A stretch of 64,000 bases of DNA from Roseiarcus sp963813555 (GTDB lineage Bacteria; Pseudomonadota; Alphaproteobacteria; Rhizobiales; Beijerinckiaceae). The position numbers and the translations under genes are program-made. The notes under the pieces are model-generated. The model was not told the DNA's origin. It was given only the letters and a program-made list of their open reading frames with translations, and did no database searches. This document shows positions 26,005 through 34,867 of the stretch, in pieces (position 1 is the stretch's first letter; every line of letters begins with the position of its first letter). The stretch covers positions 1 to 64,000 of the forward strand of contig CAWEZX010000014.1 of assembly GCA_963813555.1 (NCBI GenBank), read 5' to 3'.

Positions 26005-27114
26005 ATGACGATTAATCTGAAGGCCCCCCAACTGAAGGAATTGAAGCCGCACATCGTGGTGTGCGGCGTAGGCGGCGCTGGAGGCAACGCGGTCAACAAC
26101 ATGATCGCCTCCGGCCTGTCTGGGGTCGACTTCATCGTCGCCAACACCGACGCGCAGGCTCTCGCCTCGTCGCGCGCGGAGCGAATCATCCAGATGGGCC
26201 TTCAGGTAACGGAGGGTCTAGGCGCTGGCGCCAGGCCCGAGATCGGCAAGGCCGCAGCCGAGGAAGCGCTGGAGGAAATTTGCGATCACATCGCCGGTTC
26301 ACACATGGTCTTCCTCACGGCCGGCATGGGCGGGGGCACCGGGACAGGCGCAGCCCCAGTCATCGCCAGAGTAGCTCGTGAGATGGGCATCCTTACTGTC
26401 GGTGTCGTCACCAAGCCGTTTCATTTCGAGAGCGGCCGTCGCATGAAGGTCGCGGACGCTGGGATCGCTGAACTGCAAAGCGCAGTCGACACACTGATTG
26501 TCATCCCAAACCAGAACTTGTTTCGCATCGCCAACGAGAAGACGACCTTCTCCGATGCTTTCGCGATGGCCGATCGGGTGCTTTACTCGGGCGTCGTCTG
26601 CATCACCGACCTGATTGTCAAAGAAGGCCTCATCAATCTCGACTTCGCGGATGTCCAGTCGGTCATGAGCGATATGGGCAGAGCAATGCTGGGGACCGGC
26701 GAAGCGACGGGCGAACGACGCGCAGTGCGTGCTGCCGAAGCGGCGATCGCGAATCCGCTGCTGGACGACAACTCGATGCGGGTGGCTCGGGCTCTGTTGA
26801 TCTCCATCACCGGCGGCGACGATCTGACGTTGTGTGACGTGGACGAAGCAGCGAGCCGGATTCGCCAGGAAGTCGACGACGAAACCAACATCATCATCGG
26901 TGCGACCTTTGAGCCAACCATCGATGGTGTAGTGCGGGTGTCGGTCGTTGCGACTGGGGTCGATCAGGTGGGCGTTGCGAATACGGACGTCGAAACTGAG
27001 CCGCTTCCGGCGCCAGTCATCCCATTCCCAGAGTCTGTTGAGTGGCGTGGAGTTCCCGCACCCCACCGCTCACTGCTAGAGAGACTAAAGTCTCCGCTAC
27101 GCCTCGCGTCATGA
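26005..27114 (+). CDS. ftsZ: FtsZ paralogue (FtsZ2-like tubulin GTPase)
   Basis: A 369-residue FtsZ. All GTPase elements are present: VVCGVGGAGGNAVNNMI, the tubulin signature AGMGGGTGTGAAPV, and the T7 loop NLDFADVQSVMSDMG for subunit-interface hydrolysis. The C-terminus is short (SLLERLKSPLRLAS) and lacks the usual acidic linker and D-x-P-x-F-L-R peptide that binds FtsA and ZipA. It lies alone, outside a dcw cell-wall cluster and beside mobile DNA. Start ATG 26005 is preferred; an upstream start would add 24 unconserved residues. A second, truncated FtsZ is known in some Rhizobiales. A role in division modulation is possible but unproven. Confidence 0.92.
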   Translation: MTINLKAPQLKELKPHIVVCGVGGAGGNAVNNMIASGLSGVDFIVANTDAQALASSRAERIIQMGLQVTEGLGAGARPEIGKAAAEEALEEICDHIAGSHMVFLTAGMGGGTGTGAAPVIARVAREMGILTVGVVTKPFHFESGRRMKVADAGIAELQSAVDTLIVIPNQNLFRIANEKTTFSDAFAMADRVLYSGVVCITDLIVKEGLINLDFADVQSVMSDMGRAMLGTGEATGERRAVRAAEAAIANPLLDDNSMRVARALLISITGGDDLTLCDVDEAASRIRQEVDDETNIIIGATFEPTIDGVVRVSVVATGVDQVGVANTDVETEPLPAPVIPFPESVEWRGVPAPHRSLLERLKSPLRLAS

Positions 27115-27182
27115 TGGCGATCTAATGGAGCTTGAACCATAGCTAAGTCGGCTAGGAGGCGCGGTCGCGGCAGGTATGGGTC

Positions 27183-27614
27183 TTATTCTTGCGGGCGCTT
27201 GCCCAGCCCATAAACGCTCAGCCAAGGCCAAGGATCTGGCGGCGGCGTCTCATCGCGCGGCGGCGACACCATGACGGCCCAGCGCTCCGCTGCGGCACGC
27301 AAGAGCGGGATCATCAACCATGCCGCCTTGTCCAATTCGTCGGGAGGAGGATCTGCGGCCAACGGATCAGATGTGGCCGGCGGACCGTCCTCCGGCGACG
27401 TTTCGTTTTCTTGACCGAGACTCGCGGTGTCGATTGTTCCCCCCTCGGCGCGATTTTTCTGCGAACTCCATGCCCCGAGATATGGCCGCGCCAGCGGCGA
27501 GCTTAAGTTCACGCATTGATCCAGGCGGACGCGATAAAATTCGCCCTGCGGACAAGGCGCGGCGAGCACAGGCGATGCGACGATGAGCGCCGCGATGGTC
27601 AACGTCGGCCTCAT
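27183..27614 (-). CDS. Hypothetical exported protein
   Basis: A 143-residue protein starting at ATG 27614 with a clear Sec signal peptide (MRPTLTIAALIVASPVLA, cleavage after A-x-A). The mature part has two cysteines (APCPQGEFYRVRLDQCV), then proline-rich acidic sequence and a C-terminal segment with WPWLSVYGLGKRP. No known domain is recognised. It faces ftsZ2 tail to tail. Confidence 0.6.
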   Translation of the reverse strand: MRPTLTIAALIVASPVLAAPCPQGEFYRVRLDQCVNLSSPLARPYLGAWSSQKNRAEGGTIDTASLGQENETSPEDGPPATSDPLAADPPPDELDKAAWLMIPLLRAAAERWAVMVSPPRDETPPPDPWPWLSVYGLGKRPQE

Positions 27615-27700
27615 GTGGGAAAGCCGATTCACAATTCGAAACGTGACGGCACAATGCCTACGCTTACGTTTCGGCTGTTGCAACCGTTAGGGTTATTACA

Positions 27701-27937
27701 ATGGACCGCGCCTCTGGCCTTCGCCGCTTGTCGCTTAGCCTTTCCTCTTTGTGGTACGCCGCCTCCCACGCACAGCCCTCTGCGGCGACGGCCGAGTGCC
27801 TGCAGATGCATGGCGGCATCGGCATGACCGACGAATTTGACATCGGCCCCTTCCTCAAGCGGGCCCGGGTCGATTCAGTGCTGTTCGGAGACGCGGCGTT
27901 TCATGCCGACCGCGTGGCGACGATGCTGGGCTATTGA
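27701..27937 (+). pseudogene. Acyl-CoA dehydrogenase C-terminal remnant
   Basis: The last ~50 residues match the end of acyl-CoA dehydrogenases: ECLQMHGGIGMTDEFDIG, FLKRARVDSVLFGDAAFHAD. The Q-x-x-G-G-x-G FAD-interface motif is kept. Everything upstream is lost, so the protein cannot function. Confidence 0.75.
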
Positions 27938-28270
27938 GGGGAGGGGCGGCGCGGATGTCGGCGCGCCAATCGCGGAATAGCGGTATCAAAGGCCGTGGTC
28001 AGACCAAATGCTGGCGAGCCCCTGGCAGGAACGACCTCCTCGAAATTGTAAGCAAACCGCGATCGGGCGGCCAAGGTCCGCCGCCCTGTCACGGAAGTCG
28101 TAAGCCCAATTTTCCCTGTTGACAGCGCAAGGTCTGCTCTTGGCGGATATCGTGGAAAAAGTCGGCCAGTCCTTGTCGTTAGAACGGCGGCGTGATTCAC
28201 TGAATCCTGCTGGCAGGCTGCCCCTTTTCCTCCTTGCCTCGCGCGGGCTTTCCTGCCAGCGCGCGCCGCT
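27938..28270. other. Gene-free stretch
   Basis: No family-like coding frame, RNA or repeat was seen between the acyl-CoA dehydrogenase remnant and the AraC-family stop codon. Confidence 0.4.
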
Positions 28271-29272
28271 TTAGGACCGTCGGAAGACGCTGGGCGAGAC
28301 GCCGGTTGTCTGTTTGAAGCTGCTGGAAAAATGGGCTTGGGAGGAAAAGCCGCAAGCCAGCGCGACTTCGGCGAGCGATAGGGCGCGGGCGCCGAGCAGC
28401 GCCTTGGCGTGATCGAGCCGGCGCTGAAGCACATAGCGATGCGGCGAGACTCCGGTCGCGGCCTTGAACGACCGGGCGAAATGGAATGGGCTGAGGCAAG
28501 CTTCCCGCGCCAGTTCCTCCAGGCCCAAGTCGCGGTCGGGGTAAGCGTCGATGAAGGCGAGCACGCGCGCCAACCGTCGTCCATCAAGCGAGCCCTTGAC
28601 GGGCGGCAGCTCATGCGAAGCCGGTGACAGGTTGGAGTAGCTGCGCAGGAGGTGGACGCTAAGAGCCGTGGAAAACGTCTCGGCCAGCAACCGTCCAACA
28701 CGGGTGGGATTGCGCAACTCCTGCGCCACGATCCTCCCGATGGATTCGATCAGGGGATCGCGGAAACCGCCCTCGTAGCGCAGACGCGCCCGACTGTGAT
28801 CGACACCCAGCTCTTCCAGCGCTGTCTTGGCGAGCGGCGCCGCCGGCAGGTAAAGATGGACGCTCTCGCGGATCTCGCCAAAGAGATGGATCATGTCCTC
28901 GCGGATGCCGGCGGGACACAGCCACACCGTTCCTGGCGCCGCGTCGTGGTGCTGCAATTGCCCATCGCCGCGTCGACGTACGCGCAGGCCGCCGTCCAGC
29001 ATCACGATGACTTCGGTATCGCGCGGCAGAATTTCGCCTAGGTCCCCCTCGGAGTGACGCCATCGCTCGGCCAGCAGACCGCGCCAACCCCGTCCGCGGC
29101 TCGAGCCGAGGCAGGCGCCGGTGGTATATTTCGCCTTGCTGTGTCCGATCAGCCGCGACGTGCTGGCCGCCTCCACAAGCGAAAAGACGCGTCGGTCGGT
29201 CCGCAGAAGTTCAACCGCGCTCCATGCAGAGGTTTTCACGCCGTCACGCGGCTGACAAGTCTCGGACCGCAA
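28271..29272 (-). CDS. AraC-family transcriptional regulator
   Basis: About 333 residues. The N-terminal half is an AraC-binding cupin-like domain (EVIVMLDGGLRVRRRGDGQ, APGTVWLCPAGIREDMIHLF). The C-terminal ~100 residues hold two HTH motifs of the AraC type (LGLEELAREACLSPFHFARSF and LSLAEVALACGFSSQAHFSS, ending FKQTTGVSPSVFR). The exact start is unclear: the longest frame starts with TTG at 29272, and a GTG eleven codons later is also possible. It is divergent from the molybdopterin oxidoreductase gene 94 bp away and may regulate it. Confidence 0.9.
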   Translation of the reverse strand: MRSETCQPRDGVKTSAWSAVELLRTDRRVFSLVEAASTSRLIGHSKAKYTTGACLGSSRGRGWRGLLAERWRHSEGDLGEILPRDTEVIVMLDGGLRVRRRGDGQLQHHDAAPGTVWLCPAGIREDMIHLFGEIRESVHLYLPAAPLAKTALEELGVDHSRARLRYEGGFRDPLIESIGRIVAQELRNPTRVGRLLAETFSTALSVHLLRSYSNLSPASHELPPVKGSLDGRRLARVLAFIDAYPDRDLGLEELAREACLSPFHFARSFKAATGVSPHRYVLQRRLDHAKALLGARALSLAEVALACGFSSQAHFSSSFKQTTGVSPSVFRRS

Positions 29273-29366
29273 GTTTTTGAAAAAGGCTCAGCAAGGCCGT
29301 GAAAGCCGGGGGCGGCGCATTCGCTAGACTGGCGAGGCTGTTTGGAATCCGTCAAGGAGAAACAAC

Positions 29367-31511
29367 ATGGCTGAGCACGAGGTCTTCAGCGCTTGCCCGC
29401 ACGACTGCCCGGACACCTGCGCCATGATCACCACAGTGCGTGACGGCAAGGCGATCGAGGTTCGCGGCAACCCGGACCACCCGTTCACGCGCGGCGGGTT
29501 GTGCGTCAAGGTCAACGACTATCAGAACCGCGTCTACAGCCCTGATCGCGTGCTTTATCCATTGAGGCGTACCGGACGAAAGGGCGCGGGCGAGTTCCAA
29601 CGCATCGGCTGGAATGAGGCGCTTGGCGAAATCAAGGCGCGCTGGACCTCCATCATCGACCGGCACGGTCCGACCGCCATCCTGCCCTACAGCTATCTCG
29701 GCACGGAGGGTCTGTTGAACGGGCTCAACACTGGCGACGCCTTTTTCAACAAGCTCGGCGCCGCCGTCTCAGAACGAACATTCTGCAATTCGGCGGCGAT
29801 CAGCGCATTTTTCATGTCCTGCGGCCCGACCGCTGCTATCGATCCGGAAAGCTTCGTCCACTCGAAATACATCGTGCTGTGGGCCATCAACACCATCAGC
29901 AATAACCTGCATCACTGGCCGTTCATCGCAGAGGCGCAGGCACGCGGCGCCAAGGTCGTGGTGGTCGATCCGGTCGCCACGCGTACCGCCAAGAAAGCCG
30001 ATTGGCATATCCCCGTCCGCCCTGGCTCCGATGCGGCGTTGGCGCTGGGCATGATGAATGTCATCATCGCCGACGGTTTGGTCGACAGCGACTATGTCGA
30101 CAAATACACGGTCGGCTACGAGGACCTGAAAGCGCGCGCCGCAGAGTTCCCGCCCGACAAGGTCGCTGCGCTCACCGGCGTCGACGCCGACGACGTGCGC
30201 AAATTGGCGCGCGAATTCGCGACGGTTCAGCCCTCGGTCATCCGCATGGGGGTCGGTGTCGAGCGCCACGCCGGTGGCGGCAACACGGTGCGCGCGCTTT
30301 CGTGCCTGCCGGCGCTGGTCGGCTCGTGGCGTCATTGCGGCGGTGGCATCATGCACATGCCGATCTGGGCCTTTCCGGTCAACTGGGACGCCATGAGCCG
30401 GCCCGACTGGATCAGGCCCGGCACGCCCGTAATTAACCAGTGGCGGCTCGGACCGGCGCTGACGGGCGAACTGCCGCTCAAGACGCCAATCCAGTCGCTG
30501 TTTGTCTTCAACTCCAATCCGATGGTGGTCGCCGCCGAGCAGGAAAAGATCGAGCGCGGCCTGGCGCGCGAGGATCTGTTCACCGTCGTCAGCGAGCATT
30601 TCCTGACCGATACCGCCCTCTATGCCGACATCGTGCTGCCCGCCACGACGCAGCTCGAGCAATTGGACGTCATGTTCTCGTGGGGCCACCTCTATCTCGC
30701 GTTCAACGAGCCCGCGGTGGCGCCGCTGGGCGAGGCGGTCCCCAACACCGAGCTGTTCCGGCGGCTCGCCCGGACCATGGGGTTCAACGACCCGTTCTGG
30801 CAGCGCAGCGACGAGGAAATGGCGACGGCGGCGCTGGACTGGACCAATCCCGTCCTCGAAGGCATCGACCTGGCTGCACTGCGCAAGACCGGATATGCGC
30901 GCCTCAAGATCGGCACTCCCGATACGTACGTGCCGCACCGTGAGGGCAACTTTCCGACACCATCGGGCAAATGCGAGTTCAAGTCCTCGATCGCCGCCGG
31001 CGGCAACCTCGTTCTGCCCCTGTTCCGCCAAGGCTATGCAGCCGAACAGTCGGGCGAAGCGCTCGATCCGCTGCCGAACTATATCCCACCCAACGAATCG
31101 CCGGCGACCAACCCGGTCCTGGCGAAGCGCTATCCGCTGAACATGTTGTCGCCCAAGAGCCACGCCTTCCTGAATTCGTCCTACGGCAACTTGCCGACCC
31201 AGCGACACCATGCCGGCGCGCAGAAAGTCGTCATCAATCCGCGGGACGCCGCGTCGCGCGGAATCGCCGCGGGCGACCTGGTGCGGGTCTTCAACGACCG
31301 GGGCGCTTTCGAGGCGCTTGCCGACCTTTCGCCGGATACGATGACGGGGGTCGTGGTGGCGCCAATGGGCTACTGGCCGCGCGACAGCGGCGGTCTGCGC
31401 AGGTCCGTCAACGCGATCAACCCGCCGGCCTTCGCCGACTACGGCAACGCCCCGACGTTCTCTGACACGCTGGTGGAGGTGGCGAAGGCGCCGGCGGCCG
31501 CTGCGGAGTGA
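29367..31511 (+). CDS. Molybdopterin-dependent oxidoreductase (bis-MGD, one [4Fe-4S])
   Basis: A 714-residue catalytic subunit of the DMSO-reductase superfamily. The N-terminal Fe-S motif is C10-x3-C14-x3-C18 (ACPHDCPDTCAM) with the fourth Cys in GGLCVKV. A Cys in ERTFCNSAAIS lies where the Mo ligand is expected. The molybdopterin-binding C-terminal domain includes YPLNMLSPKSHAFLNSSYGN and VVINPRDAASRGIAAGDLV. No signal peptide or Tat motif is visible, so it is probably cytoplasmic. No partner Fe-S or membrane subunit adjoins it. The substrate is not determinable; anaerobic-dehydrogenase or formate-dehydrogenase-like proteins are closest. The ATG follows AAGGAG. Confidence 0.9.
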   Translation: MAEHEVFSACPHDCPDTCAMITTVRDGKAIEVRGNPDHPFTRGGLCVKVNDYQNRVYSPDRVLYPLRRTGRKGAGEFQRIGWNEALGEIKARWTSIIDRHGPTAILPYSYLGTEGLLNGLNTGDAFFNKLGAAVSERTFCNSAAISAFFMSCGPTAAIDPESFVHSKYIVLWAINTISNNLHHWPFIAEAQARGAKVVVVDPVATRTAKKADWHIPVRPGSDAALALGMMNVIIADGLVDSDYVDKYTVGYEDLKARAAEFPPDKVAALTGVDADDVRKLAREFATVQPSVIRMGVGVERHAGGGNTVRALSCLPALVGSWRHCGGGIMHMPIWAFPVNWDAMSRPDWIRPGTPVINQWRLGPALTGELPLKTPIQSLFVFNSNPMVVAAEQEKIERGLAREDLFTVVSEHFLTDTALYADIVLPATTQLEQLDVMFSWGHLYLAFNEPAVAPLGEAVPNTELFRRLARTMGFNDPFWQRSDEEMATAALDWTNPVLEGIDLAALRKTGYARLKIGTPDTYVPHREGNFPTPSGKCEFKSSIAAGGNLVLPLFRQGYAAEQSGEALDPLPNYIPPNESPATNPVLAKRYPLNMLSPKSHAFLNSSYGNLPTQRHHAGAQKVVINPRDAASRGIAAGDLVRVFNDRGAFEALADLSPDTMTGVVVAPMGYWPRDSGGLRRSVNAINPPAFADYGNAPTFSDTLVEVAKAPAAAAE

Positions 31512-32174
31512 GTCGACCAGGCTTCGAGGGCCTTTCGGGGCTTACGAAGAAAATGTCTGAATGCCGAGGGCGAACTTGATCCATGGGTCGAAGGACTGCG
31601 TCCGGCCGTTCCTACCGTTCGCCAACGCCAGTTATCCGCCGTTCGCCACGGTCTGCTCGCGAGCCGATGAATGCGTGCTTCGGGTGGTGAATCGTACTCG
31701 GCGTTCGCAACTGAATGACCGTTTCGGCTCGGACTCCGGTCCTTCCCGAGGCGGCCCCAGCAGGGGCGCTCTCCGCCGATTGTACGCGTTCATCGGAATC
31801 CCGGCAGACGGTCGTGGTGGGCGGCCCTTTGCCGTTCCCGGGCGATGCTGGAAGGCAGGTGTCCCACCCAATCCTGCCATCTGAGTGGATCGCCCGGGCC
31901 CCTCCCGCGAAAGCCCCGTATAGTGGGGGACTATGACTTTCACACTTTTTTTGTCCAAGCTTGCGCTTACGCCAACGAGTGCTCGCCAGCACAAAAACCC
32001 GACCTTCCCCGTACAAGTTCAACGGCAAAGGTCCGCCCTGAGCTGAGGCTTTCGCCCAATATGAAAATGGGCGGCTCGCGACGCAAGGCGGACTTTCAAA
32101 CAGCGGCTCCCGAGATCCAGACTTTGCGCAACAAGCTTGTGCGCCAAAGCCACAGCACCAGATGGCCTCGTCGC
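31512..32174. other. Gene-free stretch containing repeat copy 2
   Basis: Apart from the dispersed repeat at 31808-31985, no coding frame here resembles a family. The open frames on both strands are likely by-products of high GC. Confidence 0.45.
31808..31985. repeat. Dispersed repeat, copy 2
   Basis: Same orientation as the copy at 24868-25040 and about 7 kb away. The two share several identical blocks of 9-20 bases separated by diverged sequence, ending with ACTATGACTTTC, a T-run and GTCCAAGCTTGCGCTT. Divergence suggests an old family rather than a recent duplication. Confidence 0.7.
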
Positions 32175-33149
32175 CTACGGTGGGGCGGGGGCGTGCCAGA
32201 CGGCTTCATAGGCTTCGCGGAAATTGTCCCGGGTGACTTTGAGGCCTGCCGCGGAAAGCCAGGCAGGAGGCGTGCGTCCGATGACCCCGAGCAACAGCGC
32301 CTTGGCCGCGGCGGCGCCTTGATCGTAGGGGCATTGCGCGGCCACGCCCTTGAGCAACCCCTCCCTGCGGAGTTCGGCGACGATATCATTGCCGAGATCG
32401 ACAGTGATGAAGGGCAGGCTGCGCGCGCCTTCCCCGACCGCTGCGAGCACCCGCAGCGCGGGCACGTCCCAGGCGATGAAGCAGCAGTCGAGATCGTCGT
32501 TCCCGGCAAGAAGCCGTCGATAGGCGCTGCCGGCCTCCTCGACCCTGCCGAAGCGCTCGCGCACCAAGGTGATGTCGGGACGCTCCGCGCTCATCCACTT
32601 GCGAAAAGCGATCTCGCGTTCGTTGGTGACGAAGAATTCGGCCTCATAATTGAGAATGCCAACCACGCCTTCGTAAGGAGCGTACGGGGAAATGAGCTCG
32701 GCGGCGATCACGCCGAGACCGAAATTGTCGGCCGACGAGACGGCGAGGTAGTCGAGGCCGGGACGAAGACCCGACGGCGCATTGTCGAGGAGCACTAGTT
32801 TCTTACCGGCCCTGCCGACGGCCCGGTGCGCCTCGAGCACGCCGGACGATCCGATCGGCAGGCTGATGACGGCGTCGGTCGCAGCAGCCGCGAGGCGCAG
32901 GAGCTCCCGGTTTTGCCTCTCCTTGTCGAACCCACAGTCCACGATCTCAGACACCGTGGCACCGTATTGCCCGAGCGTCGCAGTGATTCCCGCCAACTCC
33001 TGGCGGGACCAGTCGCTCGTCGTAGTGTGCAGAACGATGGCGGCCGAGAAGCGCCCGGCCCTCGCCAGCTCGGCCTCCGCGTCGGTCAAGACCAGCTGGT
33101 CTGCCGGGAAAGGACGCTCGCCGTGCGGTCCGAGGCCGATGCTCGACAT
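32175..33149 (-). CDS. Solute-binding protein paralogue without signal peptide
   Basis: A 324-residue periplasmic-binding-protein fold (peripla_BP_4 type) from ATG 33149. It aligns along its length with the exported binding protein at 38624: AAIVLH..DWSR near the start, VSSADNFGLGV, IAWDVPALRVLAAV, QCPYDQGAAAAKA and KVTRDNFREAYEAV. Its first residues match the start of the mature part of that protein, so only the export signal is missing. It has no HTH. It would therefore be cytoplasmic and could bind imported sugar, perhaps as a sensor. It lies 91 bp downstream of the ROK regulator on the same strand. Confidence 0.88.
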   Translation of the reverse strand: MSSIGLGPHGERPFPADQLVLTDAEAELARAGRFSAAIVLHTTTSDWSRQELAGITATLGQYGATVSEIVDCGFDKERQNRELLRLAAAATDAVISLPIGSSGVLEAHRAVGRAGKKLVLLDNAPSGLRPGLDYLAVSSADNFGLGVIAAELISPYAPYEGVVGILNYEAEFFVTNEREIAFRKWMSAERPDITLVRERFGRVEEAGSAYRRLLAGNDDLDCCFIAWDVPALRVLAAVGEGARSLPFITVDLGNDIVAELRREGLLKGVAAQCPYDQGAAAAKALLLGVIGRTPPAWLSAAGLKVTRDNFREAYEAVWHAPAPP

Positions 33150-33240
33150 AACTCGCCCTCGTTTCTCGACGACGGGAATTGGCATTCAACGCCTGCTTGA
33201 GACAAGTCTCAGAGGATAGGCCGCCTCGCGGCTTTCGAGT

Positions 33241-34632
33241 CTAGAGCGGTCTCATCGGCGGAGACCACCCAGTTGCTGGCAAACGGCCCCGTCTGGTCTT
33301 GGCCTCGGCGAGAAAGGCCACAAAGGAGGGTTCGCGCCGCGGGGAGCCGAGCGCAGCCCAGCCGGGCGCGGAAGCAAAAACCTCTTCCGCCGCGTGGCTC
33401 GCCGCGCCGACGAGCTCGGCCGACCCTGCAAGTTGAGACCGCACGATGCGCAGGTCCCGTGTCGCCAGCGGATGTGATCGGCGATAGATCGCCTCGCGGA
33501 CCGCGGCGAGAAGGATCTCGCCAGAATGGGCAAGCGTGCCGGCGAGCACCAGAACCGCTGGGTTCAACAGGTTGACGATCGGCGCCAGGCTCTCACCGAT
33601 CAAGCGCCCCGAGCGCGACAGGAGCTCGGCGCAAAAGGCGTCGCCGAGTTGCGCGCCATGTCCGATGTGATTGGCGGTGACGTCGCCATGACGCGCCATC
33701 AGGTCAGCAAGGTATCGGCTCCGTCCGTCGGTCGCGGCGAGGACGCCGGCCCGCTCGACAGCCTCGGCGCTCGCCACCGTGTCCAAACAACCTTTGGCCC
33801 CGCAATGGCAGAGGACGTCGCCCGCCTCTCCCGTCGGCGCATGCCCGACGAGGCCGGCGAGGCCGTGAGCGCCGGGGTGGAGTCTGCTGCCGGAGACGAC
33901 GCCAGCGCTCACAGACCGGTCGATGCGTACGCAGACGAAGTTCTCCACTCCGAGCCCTGCCCCGGCCTTCATCTCGCCCAACGTCATCATTTGGGTGTTG
34001 CTGCGCGCAAAGGCAGGGGCGCCGAAACGCAGCGACAGTTCCGCTGCCAAGTCGAAGGTCCGCCACGCCCTCAGGACGTCGAGCGTGGCAATGCCGAAAG
34101 TATCGCCGTCATTGGCGTCAACCAGTGCGGCCTCCGGAAGCGCCACCGCGATCGCCCATGCCGCCTCCTTGCTTCCCCGTTCTTCGAGAAGCCAATGGAA
34201 CAGCGCCGTCAGCCGATCGAGGATCGGCTCGGGCCCTAGCGCGAGGTCGGCGGCCTCGTGGTGCTCGACAATCAAATCGCCGGCGAGGTCGGCCAACCCC
34301 ACCGCGAGAGACATTCGGTCGACCTGCGCGACCAGAACGGCGCCGGCGTTCGTCCGCAACCTAAAATGGCGCGGCGCGCGCCCGCCTTGGGGCCGGCCGA
34401 GATCGCCCTGTTCGACGAGCCCGAGCCGTTCCAGCACGGCAAGACGGTCTGCGACCGCGGCTCGGCCGAGCCCGGACTTGCGTTCGATGTCGAGGCGTGC
34501 CAGAGCGCCGGCGCGGACGAGGAAAAGGATGACCGCGAGGCTTGGTCCGCCGCTTTCTAGGGTCGTTGGCCGTCCCACGCGCTGGCGCTGCAGCGCAACG
34601 GCGGGACGTCGCCTTCGTGCTTCATCGTCCAT
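33241..34632 (-). CDS. ROK-family transcriptional regulator
   Basis: About 463 residues. The N-terminal winged HTH (residues 25-80) has GALARLDIERKSGLGRAAVA and DRLAVLERLGLVEQGDLG. The ROK sugar-kinase-like domain follows, with the zinc motif CHCGAKGCLDTVAS and the C-terminal NLLNPAVLVLAGTLAHSGE. ROK repressors bind sugars or sugar phosphates. It is divergent from the isomerase-dehydrogenase-ABC transporter operon, which it probably controls from the 235-bp region between them. The ATG at 34632 is chosen; longer starts are possible. Confidence 0.9.
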   Translation of the reverse strand: MDDEARRRRPAVALQRQRVGRPTTLESGGPSLAVILFLVRAGALARLDIERKSGLGRAAVADRLAVLERLGLVEQGDLGRPQGGRAPRHFRLRTNAGAVLVAQVDRMSLAVGLADLAGDLIVEHHEAADLALGPEPILDRLTALFHWLLEERGSKEAAWAIAVALPEAALVDANDGDTFGIATLDVLRAWRTFDLAAELSLRFGAPAFARSNTQMMTLGEMKAGAGLGVENFVCVRIDRSVSAGVVSGSRLHPGAHGLAGLVGHAPTGEAGDVLCHCGAKGCLDTVASAEAVERAGVLAATDGRSRYLADLMARHGDVTANHIGHGAQLGDAFCAELLSRSGRLIGESLAPIVNLLNPAVLVLAGTLAHSGEILLAAVREAIYRRSHPLATRDLRIVRSQLAGSAELVGAASHAAEEVFASAPGWAALGSPRREPSFVAFLAEAKTRRGRLPATGWSPPMRPL

Positions 34633-34867
34633 CCCGATCCCGACCCGGACTTCGGCCAAAACCACGGGCTCGGGGCCGAGCCTTTGGGCCTTCTACCCCG
34701 ATACGGCAAGCAGAATGAGTTTTCCAGCAGAAGTAGGCTCACTTCGGCATATTTTTTCATTGACCGCGTCTTGCGCTGTCGCCAATGTTCGTTTGGCTGC
34801 GGACGATCAACCCAAAAAACGAAATGCTCCGCTGACCAAACACCGGAAAGCAAGCGGGAGGAAGGCC

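Noticed and set aside
29769..31211. 480-codon minus-strand frame opposite the molybdoenzyme
   Set aside because: No motif or ribosome site, and composition typical of antisense reading of GC-rich codons.
31612..32028. Protein genes in the 31.5-32.1 kb gap
   Set aside because: The frames on both strands cover the diverged dispersed repeat and are not conserved in frame with the other copy.
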